Shown here piece by piece: positions 1 through 6,091 of a stretch of DNA of 10,184 bases. How positions within the stretch are numbered: the first letter of the stretch is position 1; each line of letters begins with the position of its first letter. The position numbers and the translations under genes are program-made. Below the pieces are notes generated by a model. That model saw nothing but the letters and a program-made list of their open reading frames with translations. It was not told the origin of the DNA and made no database searches. Origin of the DNA: Bacillota bacterium (lineage in GTDB: Bacteria > Bacillota > Dethiobacteria > DTU022); NCBI GenBank assembly GCA_012510625.1, contig JAAZHP010000002.1:1-10184 (forward strand). The letters are read 5' to 3'.

Positions 1-56
1 TATAAACCTGGCGGAAAGGATGATTTTCTCAAAGTTCCTTAGGGGTTCTTGGTACT

Positions 57-84
57 CCTCAATCAACGAAAAAGGAAATTGAGG
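57..84 (+). promoter_or_regulatory. Possible hairpin covering the msrAB ribosome binding site
   Basis: CCTCAAT at 57-63 is perfectly complementary to ATTGAGG at 78-84, leaving a 14-base loop. The 3' arm includes the first bases of the Shine-Dalgarno GAGGTG (81-86) used by the TTG start at 94. If it forms in the mRNA, the 7-bp stem would hide part of the ribosome binding site and could tune translation. The stem is short, and no competing structure or known riboswitch consensus was recognised, so function is inferred only. Confidence 0.3.
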
Positions 85-93
85 TGAAACGAA

Positions 94-1077
94 TTGCCAA
101 CAGCAGATGACAGGCTGCAGGAAAATTCCGGGGGGCCGCGAGATATCTGGCTGGCCGGCGGCTGCTTCTGGGGCGTCGAGGCTTACTTCGCCCGCCTCGA
201 GGGCGTTCGTCGCACGTCCGTGGGCTACGCCAACGGCAGGACCGTCCATCCTTCCTACGAGGAGATCGCTTCCACCGGCCACGCCGAAACGGTGCAGGTT
301 ACTTACGATCCTGACAGGATCAGCCTCCAGGAGCTCTTGAAACACTTTTTCAAGATCATTGACCCCACCAGCAAAAACCGCCAGGGGAACGACGTGGGCA
401 CGCAGTACCGCACCGGCATTTACTCCAATGACCCCGGCGACCTGGAGACAGCCCGCGCCGTCCTCGCCGGAGAGCAGAAAAAATATCAAAAGCCGGTGGT
501 TACCGAGGTGCTGCCGCTGGAGAACTACTACCTGGCTGAAGAGTATCACCAGGACTACCTGGAGAAGAATCCCGGCGGCTACTGCCATGTTGACCTCTCA
601 GCCCTCCCTGAAAGGAAGAAGCCCGCAGCGACCCGGGCATACCGCAAGCCTCCGCCCGAAGAGCTGAAAAAATCTCTTTCCAGGAGACAATTCCAGGTGA
701 CCCAGCTCAACGCCACCGAACCGCCCTTTGAGAACGAATACTGGGATCATCATGAGCGCGGCATCTACGTGGATGTCGTTACCGGCGAACCCCTCTTTTT
801 ATCAACGGACAAGTTCGATGCGGGATGCGGCTGGCCCAGCTTTACCCGCCCTGTTGACCGCAGCGCCATCGTGGAGAAAGAAGACCGCAGCTACGGGATG
901 ATCCGCACGGAGGTGCGCAGCCGGGCCGGCGACTCTCACCTGGGGCACGTTTTTCCCGACGGCCCCAGGGATAAAGGCGGCCTGCGCTACTGCATCAACA
1001 GCGCCGCGCTGCGCTTTATTCCCCTGGAAGAGATGGAGAAAGAAGGCTATGGCGATATGATCCCTTTGATCAAGTGA
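94..1077 (+). CDS. msrAB: Bifunctional peptide methionine sulfoxide reductase MsrA/MsrB
   Basis: This 327-residue enzyme repairs both stereoisomers of oxidised methionine: MsrA reduces the S-sulfoxide and MsrB the R-sulfoxide, in free methionine or proteins, with electrons usually from thioredoxin. The MsrA domain (about residues 17-170) carries the GCFWG signature with catalytic Cys24, and Cys164 in GGYCHVD is the probable resolving cysteine. The MsrB domain (about 195-320) has GCGWPSF with Cys245 as likely resolving cysteine, GDSHLGHVF, and catalytic Cys300 in RYCINS. The two CxxC zinc pairs of many MsrBs are absent (VVTGEPLF is seen where one would lie), so this is a zinc-free form. No signal peptide or N-terminal thioredoxin domain is seen, so it is probably cytosolic. 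The start is TTG, supported by GAGGTG seven bases upstream. It appears monocistronic. Confidence 0.96.
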   Translation: MPTADDRLQENSGGPRDIWLAGGCFWGVEAYFARLEGVRRTSVGYANGRTVHPSYEEIASTGHAETVQVTYDPDRISLQELLKHFFKIIDPTSKNRQGNDVGTQYRTGIYSNDPGDLETARAVLAGEQKKYQKPVVTEVLPLENYYLAEEYHQDYLEKNPGGYCHVDLSALPERKKPAATRAYRKPPPEELKKSLSRRQFQVTQLNATEPPFENEYWDHHERGIYVDVVTGEPLFLSTDKFDAGCGWPSFTRPVDRSAIVEKEDRSYGMIRTEVRSRAGDSHLGHVFPDGPRDKGGLRYCINSAALRFIPLEEMEKEGYGDMIPLIK

Positions 1078-1118
1078 CAGCGGATTTTTACGAAATCTCA
1101 GAAAGCCGGTTGCAGCGT

Positions 1119-1146
1119 CCGGTTAAACCGGTAAACCGGGCGGTTA
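1119..1146. repeat. CCGGTT/AACCGG repeat cluster
   Basis: CCGGTT-A-AACCGG (1119-1131) is a perfect palindrome with a one-base centre, followed by further GTAAACCGG and CGGTT units. It lies in the spacer between msrAB and the convergent surface-protein gene. It may form a hairpin after msrAB, but no T-run follows directly, so calling it an intrinsic terminator is not justified. Confidence 0.35.
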
Positions 1147-1183
1147 GATCGCGCAGTTAGTAGAAAGCCTGTATTGTCATCAT

Positions 1184-1226
1184 GAAAAAGAGAAAAAGGT
1201 GACAGGGGGTGCCCCCTGTCACCTTT
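1184..1226 (-). terminator. Long palindrome acting as terminator of the surface-protein gene; REP-like
   Basis: AAAGGTGACAGGGGG (1195-1209) and CCCCCTGTCACCTTT (1212-1226) are perfect 15-base inverted repeats around a two-base centre. On the minus strand this GC-rich hairpin begins six bases past the stop codon at 1233 and is followed by a T-rich tract (complement of 1184-1197), which makes a convincing intrinsic terminator. On the plus strand the tract after it is weaker, so it may end msrAB transcription less efficiently. The symmetric GGTGACAGGGG design also resembles dispersed palindromic repeats common in clostridial genomes; that resemblance is from memory. Confidence 0.7.
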
Positions 1227-1232
1227 CTGTCC

Positions 1233-2948
1233 TTAGGCGTATTCCTTGCGGCGCTTGTGCAGAACGAGCATGAGCAGCCCGCCAAGCAGGCACATTGCCA
1301 GAAGTGATGCCGTTAGTGTATTGCTTTGCCCAAAAGTGGCCGGCAGCTGAGCCTCAGGGATCCACTTTGCGTAAAGGGTTATATTACCAGTCACCCTGTC
1401 AGCGGCGAAGTCCCATGCACTCTTACAATCGGCATCTTTGTACCATCCCCCGAAGGTGTAGCCTGCACGGGTGGGGGCCGGGGGGGCCGTAATCGTGCCG
1501 TTGGCAGGCACCGTAACGGCAGCTACCGCACTGCCTCCCTGCGAATCGAAGGTTACGGTGAAGGTGCCGGCGGTGTACTGCGCATAGAGCGTCGTGTTGC
1601 CGGCAATAGCGAAGGCGGCGCCGGGAGCGTAGCTTGTGCCGCTGCCGTCCGCCGCCGTGTTCCAGCTGCTGAAAACATAGCCCGCCGGCGGGGTGAAAGC
1701 GCACGGCAGCACTGTTGCCTGGGTCCCGGCAATGTAGGGGCTGTTTGCATCCGTCATCGAGCCGCTGCCGCCGTTGGCGTCATAGGTGAGAGTGTAAAGA
1801 GGCTTGATGGTCACATCTTTGGCCATTTGCTCTGGCTCATCTATGGCTGTAATATCTGCAAGGCCGGTAATGGATTGACAGCCAACCCCTTCACCAATTT
1901 CAATATTTACATCAAGCACCCTGCCGCCTTCGGGCGCGGTGATGGCACATCCGTTGAGCAGGATCCTGGCATGCTCGCCTTCGCCGCCAAAGGGAATGTC
2001 ATCTCCTGCAAATATGGCGGCATATCCCCAATCTGAGCAGGAGGCGTTGACGAAGCTGTTATTGATGATGATGTCGCCTCCGGGAACCCCCGAAGCACAG
2101 GTCGGGCCGGTAGCGATGCCGAAAGCGGCGCCGTACACTGTCAAGGCGCTGTTGGTGATGGTCACGCTGCCGCTGTCGGTGTAGATACCGTTAAGATCTG
2201 TTCTGTCTTCATCTTCTTCGTCAAGCTCGCCTATGGATCTTATCTGGATATCAGGGCAATTGGCGATCACAACATCGCCTGCGCAGCGGATGCCGTTATA
2301 GTAGCCCGATATGGAAACCTGGCTGCAACCGGTGATGTTAACATCGCCAAAATTGCGAATGCCGTTATAGTCCAGGCCTGAAACAGAGACCTGGCCGCAA
2401 TTGCTAATACTGACATCGCCGTCAACCCGGATGCACTGATCGTCTTCACTTAGGAGCGAAAGGGTATTGCAGTTGCGGATGACAAGATCGCCGCCTTCAC
2501 CAGGTTTGCCGACGCGCAGCCCCATATACTCACCAACAGTGATGCCCAGGTTTCCGGTCATATCGATGGTCAGATTTCGGTAAGCCCGGATCCCGTGGAA
2601 GTTGGTGTCAAGGCTGAGGTTGCCGCCGCCGGTAACCTCCAGGCTGCCGTCACAGCAAAGAATGCCCATCCCGTAGCTGTTGGATATGCTGTTGTTTGTG
2701 CCCTCCGCCAGAACAATCTTGGCGCCGTCGGGCAGCTGAATGGCAAACTCCTCCTCCTTAAGGCCCACGTCAAGATTGATCCCGGAGAGAGTAAGCGTCT
2801 TTGCTGCCGCATCCCAGGTCCAGCCTTCACCTGACTCGCCGGGGTAAAGAGGATCGCTGCTATCCAGTGTAAAATCGAGAGGTTCAATGATTGCCGCAGT
2901 CTCTTGCGCTGCCGCTACAAATGGCAGTGCTGTCACCACGAGAAGCAT
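1233..2948 (-). CDS. Secreted beta-helix surface protein with InlB B-repeats and sortase-like anchor
   Basis: This 571-residue protein opens with a hydrophobic segment ending in AAAQ (about residues 1-15), a probable signal peptide without the usual basic N-terminus. Residues about 40-370 are short beta-strand repeats of a right-handed beta-helix type, including 23-residue units near 172-238. Residues about 384-459 and 462-530 are two InlB B-type (Listeria-Bacteroides) repeats with YDANGG / GYVFSSWNT and FDSQGG / GYTFGGWYKDAD cores ending LYAQY and LYAKW. The C-terminus has LPATFG (535-540), a hydrophobic helix (about 545-563) and the basic tail HKRRKEYA, a cell-wall sorting layout with F in place of the motif's G. 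Such proteins usually bind carbohydrates or partners at the cell surface; the ligand is unknown. The ATG at 2948 has only a weak AATAGG upstream, and an in-frame TAG lies seven codons before it, so the true start is uncertain. Confidence 0.85.
   Translation of the reverse strand: MLLVVTALPFVAAAQETAAIIEPLDFTLDSSDPLYPGESGEGWTWDAAAKTLTLSGINLDVGLKEEEFAIQLPDGAKIVLAEGTNNSISNSYGMGILCCDGSLEVTGGGNLSLDTNFHGIRAYRNLTIDMTGNLGITVGEYMGLRVGKPGEGGDLVIRNCNTLSLLSEDDQCIRVDGDVSISNCGQVSVSGLDYNGIRNFGDVNITGCSQVSISGYYNGIRCAGDVVIANCPDIQIRSIGELDEEDEDRTDLNGIYTDSGSVTITNSALTVYGAAFGIATGPTCASGVPGGDIIINNSFVNASCSDWGYAAIFAGDDIPFGGEGEHARILLNGCAITAPEGGRVLDVNIEIGEGVGCQSITGLADITAIDEPEQMAKDVTIKPLYTLTYDANGGSGSMTDANSPYIAGTQATVLPCAFTPPAGYVFSSWNTAADGSGTSYAPGAAFAIAGNTTLYAQYTAGTFTVTFDSQGGSAVAAVTVPANGTITAPPAPTRAGYTFGGWYKDADCKSAWDFAADRVTGNITLYAKWIPEAQLPATFGQSNTLTASLLAMCLLGGLLMLVLHKRRKEYA
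1359..1799 (-). repeat. Two InlB B-type repeats within the surface protein
   Basis: Two successive protein repeats of about 70-76 residues (residues 384-459 and 462-530) share the plan beta strand, D-x-x-GG, variable loop, GY-F-x-W, loop, LYA-Y/W. They are diverged from each other at nucleotide level. In the family these modules form a stalk or adhesive segment between the functional head and the wall anchor. Confidence 0.85.
2235..2435 (-). repeat. Beta-helix coil repeats of about 69 nt (23 aa)
   Basis: Three consecutive units start at residues 172, 196 and 219, with the pattern C/G-I-R-x-x-GDV-x-I-x-x-C-x-x-V/I-x-I/V-S. The DNA keeps some identity: TGCCGTTATAG recurs at 2291-2301 and 2360-2370, exactly 69 bases apart. 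Each unit is probably one turn of the helix, with a recurring cysteine (Cys184, Cys208, Cys231) stacked in the core. The repeat number may vary between strains. Confidence 0.75.
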
Positions 2949-2977
2949 AAAACCTATTAACAGAAACTAAAGTGACC

Positions 2978-2991
2978 GGAGATAAATCTCC
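2978..2991. repeat. Palindrome GGAGAT-AA-ATCTCC
   Basis: Perfect six-base arms flank a two-base centre. It lies about 30 bases upstream of the surface-protein ATG on the minus strand. Read on that strand it begins GGCAGGGAGATTTATCT, which closely matches GGCAGGAGATAAATCT on the plus strand at 4083-4098. It is the first of three palindromes in this spacer. Its role is unknown; an operator or a fragment of a dispersed repeat is possible. Confidence 0.5.
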
Positions 2992-3007
2992 CTGCCATCC
3001 GGATTAA

Positions 3008-3023
3008 GAAGAAATTATTCTTC
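3008..3023. repeat. Palindrome GAAGAA-ATTA-TTCTTC
   Basis: Perfect six-base arms around ATTA, located between the palindromes at 2978-2991 and 3025-3052 in the divergent spacer. The size and symmetry would suit a dimeric regulator, but no known operator consensus was recognised. Confidence 0.4.
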
Positions 3024-3024
3024 C

Positions 3025-3052
3025 GCAAACTCTTGGCTAATAAAGAGTTTGC
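3025..3052. promoter_or_regulatory. Inverted repeat (10-8-10) over the nitroreductase promoter, candidate operator
   Basis: GCAAACTCTT (3025-3034) and AAGAGTTTGC (3043-3052) are perfect inverted repeats separated by eight bases. The element covers the proposed -35 hexamer and most of the spacer of the promoter at 3033-3061. A dimeric repressor bound here would block RNA polymerase. It is not followed by a T-run on either strand, which argues against a terminator. The regulator is not encoded in this window as far as I can see. Confidence 0.5.
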
Positions 3053-3061
3053 TGGTATTAT
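3033..3061 (+). promoter_or_regulatory. Candidate sigma-70/sigma-A promoter of the nitroreductase-like gene
   Basis: The -35 box TTGGCT (3033-3038, four of six matches) is 17 bases from the -10 box TATTAT (3056-3061, five of six). A TGG just before the -10 gives an extended -10 (TGnTATTAT). Transcription would begin near 3068 and leave a leader of about 70 bases before the start codon at 3139. Confidence 0.55.
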
Positions 3062-3138
3062 GGATCAGGAGAATAACCAATTTATTGAAAGAAGCTGTCG
3101 GCATGTTTTAGGGATTGATTAATAAGGGGAGTTTGATG

Positions 3139-3978
3139 ATGAACGTAATGGAAACGGTTCAAAAAAGGTATTCTGTGCGCTCCTATGATGATCAGAGACC
3201 GGTCGGCGATGAGATCAGAAGCAGGATTCAGCAGCTCTTCACGGAACATGACACCGGCCCCTTTGGGACCGCGGTGCGCTTTAAGCTGCTGGATCTTGAC
3301 GCGGTGGACCCGGGGGAATCCAAAAGTCTGGGCACCTACGGGATGATCAGGGGCGCCCGTCTCTATATTCTGGGAGCGGTTAAAGATGTGAAAGGCTCCC
3401 AGATAGACCTGGGCTACTGTCTCGAGAAGATTATTCTCGAAGCCACTGCCATGGGGCTGGGCACCTGCTGGCTGGGCGGCACCTTCCGCCGGAGCAGCTT
3501 TGCCCGCCAGATGGAGCTGGCCGAAGATGAACTGCTGCCGGCAATAACTCCCGTGGGCTATCCCGCTGAAAGCGCGGCCATACAGGATAGAATAGTCAGG
3601 GCCGGCGCCCGCTCCACCCGGCGGAAGCCGTGGAGCCAGTTGTTCTTTTCCGTTGATGAGAAGACTCCGCTAACTGAAGATGCTGCCGGCGCTTACCGCA
3701 ACGCCCTGGAGGCGGTGCGCCTTGCCCCATCCGCCAAAAACCGCCAGCCCTGGCGGATTGTCAGGGACCGGGAAGGCAGCTATCGCCTCTACCTGAAAGA
3801 AGACCAGTTTTACAACCGCATCCTGGGAAAAATCAAGATGCAGCATCTCGATATGGGCATTGCCATGTCTCATTTTGAACTGGCCGCAAGGGAGCAGGGC
3901 ATTAACGGCCGGTGGGACCCGAGCGCCCCTGCTGTCAACATCCCCGGCCTGGAGCATATTGCCCTCTGGAGAGACTGA
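3139..3978 (+). CDS. Nitroreductase family protein, TM1586-like (putative NAD(P)H-dependent flavoenzyme)
   Basis: A 279-residue protein with nitroreductase signatures. The N-terminal QKRYSVRSY (from about residue 8) is the FMN-phosphate-contacting R-S-V-R type motif. The GLGTCWLGGTF segment (106-115) matches the helix and loop typical of the fold. APSAKNRQPWRIV (196-208), which in ordinary nitroreductases sits near the N-terminus, lies here in the C-terminal half. That order fits the TM1586-type family, whose single chain has two nitroreductase-like halves. Such enzymes bind FMN and reduce substrates with NAD(P)H; the substrate is unknown. AAGGGGAG at 3124-3131 sets the start at ATG 3139 (7-base gap) or ATG 3136 (4-base gap). 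A TTG at 3115 in the same frame lies before this Shine-Dalgarno and is less likely. It is preceded by a good promoter with a candidate operator. Confidence 0.85.
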   Translation: MNVMETVQKRYSVRSYDDQRPVGDEIRSRIQQLFTEHDTGPFGTAVRFKLLDLDAVDPGESKSLGTYGMIRGARLYILGAVKDVKGSQIDLGYCLEKIILEATAMGLGTCWLGGTFRRSSFARQMELAEDELLPAITPVGYPAESAAIQDRIVRAGARSTRRKPWSQLFFSVDEKTPLTEDAAGAYRNALEAVRLAPSAKNRQPWRIVRDREGSYRLYLKEDQFYNRILGKIKMQHLDMGIAMSHFELAAREQGINGRWDPSAPAVNIPGLEHIALWRD

Positions 3979-4082
3979 TCCAAACATCGGTTGAAAAAAA
4001 TCATATACCCTTTTTCTGCAACTGCTTATCTACAAAAGCTTCAAAACACAGCCCCGCTGCTTTTTATTCATTTCTCTTTACT

Positions 4083-4110
4083 GGCAGGAGATAAATCTAT
4101 TACAGTCGAA
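4083..4110 (+). repeat. GGCAGGAGATAAATCT...GTCGAA intergenic element
   Basis: The 211-base spacer 3979-4189 is AT-rich and shows no gene, clear terminator or strong promoter. Its distinctive feature is GGCAGGAGATAAATCT (4083-4098), followed by GTCGAA (4105-4110). The 12-mer GGAGATAAATCT is shared exactly with 2978-2989, and the longer GGCAGG-(G)AGAT-WW-ATCT form occurs there in the opposite orientation. The two copies flank the nitroreductase-like gene. This may be a dispersed repeat or a shared regulatory site. Confidence 0.35.
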
Positions 4111-4189
4111 CTTATGACAATATTCTGCTTGTGAATTTTTCTTAGGCAGACTGAATCAATATGAGCAATAAAATAGGGAGGGGCTTGAG

Positions 4190-5914
4190 TTGGCCAGCGG
4201 GCGTATTAAATTAGTCCACCTTGTGAGCGCCCTTACCCTGGGATTCTCCCTGCCGGCCATTGCCGGAAGCGCGATTCACCTGGCCGTGCCGCTGGATATG
4301 GCGGTAGACAATTTGTTCGGGATTTTATACCTGCTTTCTCTTACGGCGATTATCTTGCTGATTTACCTGGATGATCGTTTCATTAATCGAGAAAATTATC
4401 TCGGTCGTCGACTGCACCGCCGGGGCTATATCTGTCTGGCAGCCATGATTGCCGGTTTTGCGATGTTGGCCTGCTTAAACATGCTGACTGCTCTCATTTA
4501 TACCGGGCGCTTAAACTTCCTGGTCTACGGCGGAATCTATCTGATCTATTTTGGACTTCCCATTTTGGGCTCAATCCTGGCATGGAATAACCTGGCTGCG
4601 GTAAAAGGCGGTTTCCCGCTGCGGATGGGCCGCTGCTCCGGTGCACTTAGAGCCGGCAGTCCCGGCAAAAAAACGATTCTGGCGATATCCTATGTTATCC
4701 TGATTTCAGGATCGGCCGCTCTCTATTTCCTTCTGGCCGGCAACAGGTCCATATTCTTTGAGAGCGCGCCCCAGTTTGTCGAAATCTTCCTTTCCGGGTT
4801 TTCTCTTTACCATGCTTTCATCCTGCTCAGCACAGCCGTTTTAATTTTAAAGCTGCAAAACCGGCCGGGCGGCGCTGCGGCCTTCTTCACAGGAATATTG
4901 GGCCTGGCCTGTTTTGCCCTCCACCTGATTCCTTTGTTGGCCATGCCCAAGACCTGCGCCGGTGCTGAGGCTGAATTTACCCGTACATTTGGAGGCAGCC
5001 GTTTAGAGAAACTTGAATCTGCCTGGGAACATTATTTTCTAAAAACACCTTTCTCTTTGCCGGCTTATTTTTTAGGACTCCCCCCGGAGGAATACCGCTA
5101 TGAAAGAGATATTCTATTTTATGAAGGGAGCGGCGGCATTGAAGATGGGCTGAAGCTTTATTACGACGTTTTCATGCCGCCTGAAGGGAAAACCGGCCTG
5201 CCGGGCAGCGGGACGGCGCTGATCCGGATACACGGGGGCGCCTGGATCGCCGGCGACAAGGGCTTTGCCAACATGATGCAGGTAAACAAGTATTTTGCCT
5301 CCCAGGGTTACACCGTTTTTGACCTGCAGTACGGCTTGACTGACCGGGTGAAGCTCACTGCATTGCAGCCGCTGCTGGCCAAACGCGAACGCGTGGGCCC
5401 TTTTATACTGGATGACATGATCCGCCACCTGGGCATATTTACCAGATACCTGGCCGAACATGGCGCTGAATATAATCTCGATCTCAATTCGGTCTTTATT
5501 TCGGGAGGCTCCGCCGGTGGGCAGCTGACCACGGCGCTGGCTCTGGCTGCAGCCGGCGGGCATTATCCCCACCTATTCAGCGATGCGATAAGCATCAAGG
5601 GCTATCTTCCCCTTTATCCGGCCAATGAGACCAGTTTTTTGCCCGCAATCGGCGAAGCGCCTGAATGGATTGACGTGAGTCTTCTGGTTGATAAAGAGAG
5701 CCCCCCTTGCCTGATTTACCAGGGGAGCCATGATGGGATGGTTCCCCTGCATACGGCGCGCAACTTTAAAGAGAAATATCAGGCCGCCGGCAACGAGCAG
5801 TGTGCGCTCCTGGAAATGAATTGGGCCGGCCATGCCAGCGACTTCTATTTTTCCGGTTATTTCAACCAGGTCTGGATTTACTATATGGAGCGATTCATGG
5901 CTCTTTTTCGATAG
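4190..5914 (+). CDS. Seven-TM membrane protein fused to an alpha/beta hydrolase (esterase/lipase-like)
   Basis: This 574-residue protein has two parts. Residues about 10-251 hold seven hydrophobic helices (near 10-34, 42-60, 78-104, 109-132, 162-183, 197-220, 229-251). Loops after helices 2, 4 and 6 are rich in Arg/Lys (for example LGRRLHRR), so the N-terminus is predicted inside and the C-terminal part outside. Residues about 300-574 form an alpha/beta hydrolase of the HGG esterase/lipase type: oxyanion-hole motif HGGAW (348-352), nucleophile Ser441 in GGSAGG, probable acid Asp515 in GSHDGMVP and probable His548 in AGHAS. All catalytic residues are present, so it should hydrolyse an ester or acyl bond on the outer face of the membrane; the substrate is unknown. 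The TTG start follows AGGGAGGGG (4175-4183) by six bases. No partner gene is adjacent. Confidence 0.85.
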   Translation: MASGRIKLVHLVSALTLGFSLPAIAGSAIHLAVPLDMAVDNLFGILYLLSLTAIILLIYLDDRFINRENYLGRRLHRRGYICLAAMIAGFAMLACLNMLTALIYTGRLNFLVYGGIYLIYFGLPILGSILAWNNLAAVKGGFPLRMGRCSGALRAGSPGKKTILAISYVILISGSAALYFLLAGNRSIFFESAPQFVEIFLSGFSLYHAFILLSTAVLILKLQNRPGGAAAFFTGILGLACFALHLIPLLAMPKTCAGAEAEFTRTFGGSRLEKLESAWEHYFLKTPFSLPAYFLGLPPEEYRYERDILFYEGSGGIEDGLKLYYDVFMPPEGKTGLPGSGTALIRIHGGAWIAGDKGFANMMQVNKYFASQGYTVFDLQYGLTDRVKLTALQPLLAKRERVGPFILDDMIRHLGIFTRYLAEHGAEYNLDLNSVFISGGSAGGQLTTALALAAAGGHYPHLFSDAISIKGYLPLYPANETSFLPAIGEAPEWIDVSLLVDKESPPCLIYQGSHDGMVPLHTARNFKEKYQAAGNEQCALLEMNWAGHASDFYFSGYFNQVWIYYMERFMALFR

Positions 5915-5946
5915 CCCGTAAGCATAACGATACAGCAATAAACGTT

Positions 5947-5978
5947 CTTCCCGGGCGGGAAGGAATGGCGCCGCCCGG
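5947..5978 (+). other. Overlapping alternative hairpins in the spacer after the hydrolase gene
   Basis: Two perfect stems compete for the same bases. CTTCCCG (5947-5953) pairs with CGGGAAG (5956-5962), and CCGGGCGG (5951-5958) pairs with CCGCCCGG (5971-5978). Only one can form at a time. Neither is followed by a T-run. The rest of the 177-base spacer up to the GTG at 6092 shows only an AT-rich ATATTATAAATT patch (6019-6030) that might be a -10 region without a recognisable -35. Confidence 0.4.
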
Positions 5979-6091
5979 CATAGAAGCAAACCTTTAGGCA
6001 AAACCGGACAAAAACCCCATATTATAAATTGCTGCCGCAGCCGTGTTTGCGGAGATCACCGGTTTACACAGGCAGCCAATAAGGAGAAAGA

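Noticed and set aside
1326..2036. Open frame of 236 codons on the plus strand inside the surface-protein gene
   Set aside because: It is antisense to clear InlB-type repeats, has no protein motif, and has an Arg/Gly-rich composition typical of a shadow frame.
2235..2435. Regular 69-base repeats as a possible CRISPR array
   Set aside because: They are in frame and code for beta-helix turns; identity is partial and there are no unique spacers between constant repeats.
3025..3052. The 10-8-10 inverted repeat as a terminator
   Set aside because: No T-run follows on either strand, both flanking genes are transcribed away from it, and it overlaps a good promoter.
3115..3138. TTG at 3115 as start of the nitroreductase-like gene
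   Set aside because: The AAGGGGAG site lies inside this extension and is well spaced for the ATG at 3139.
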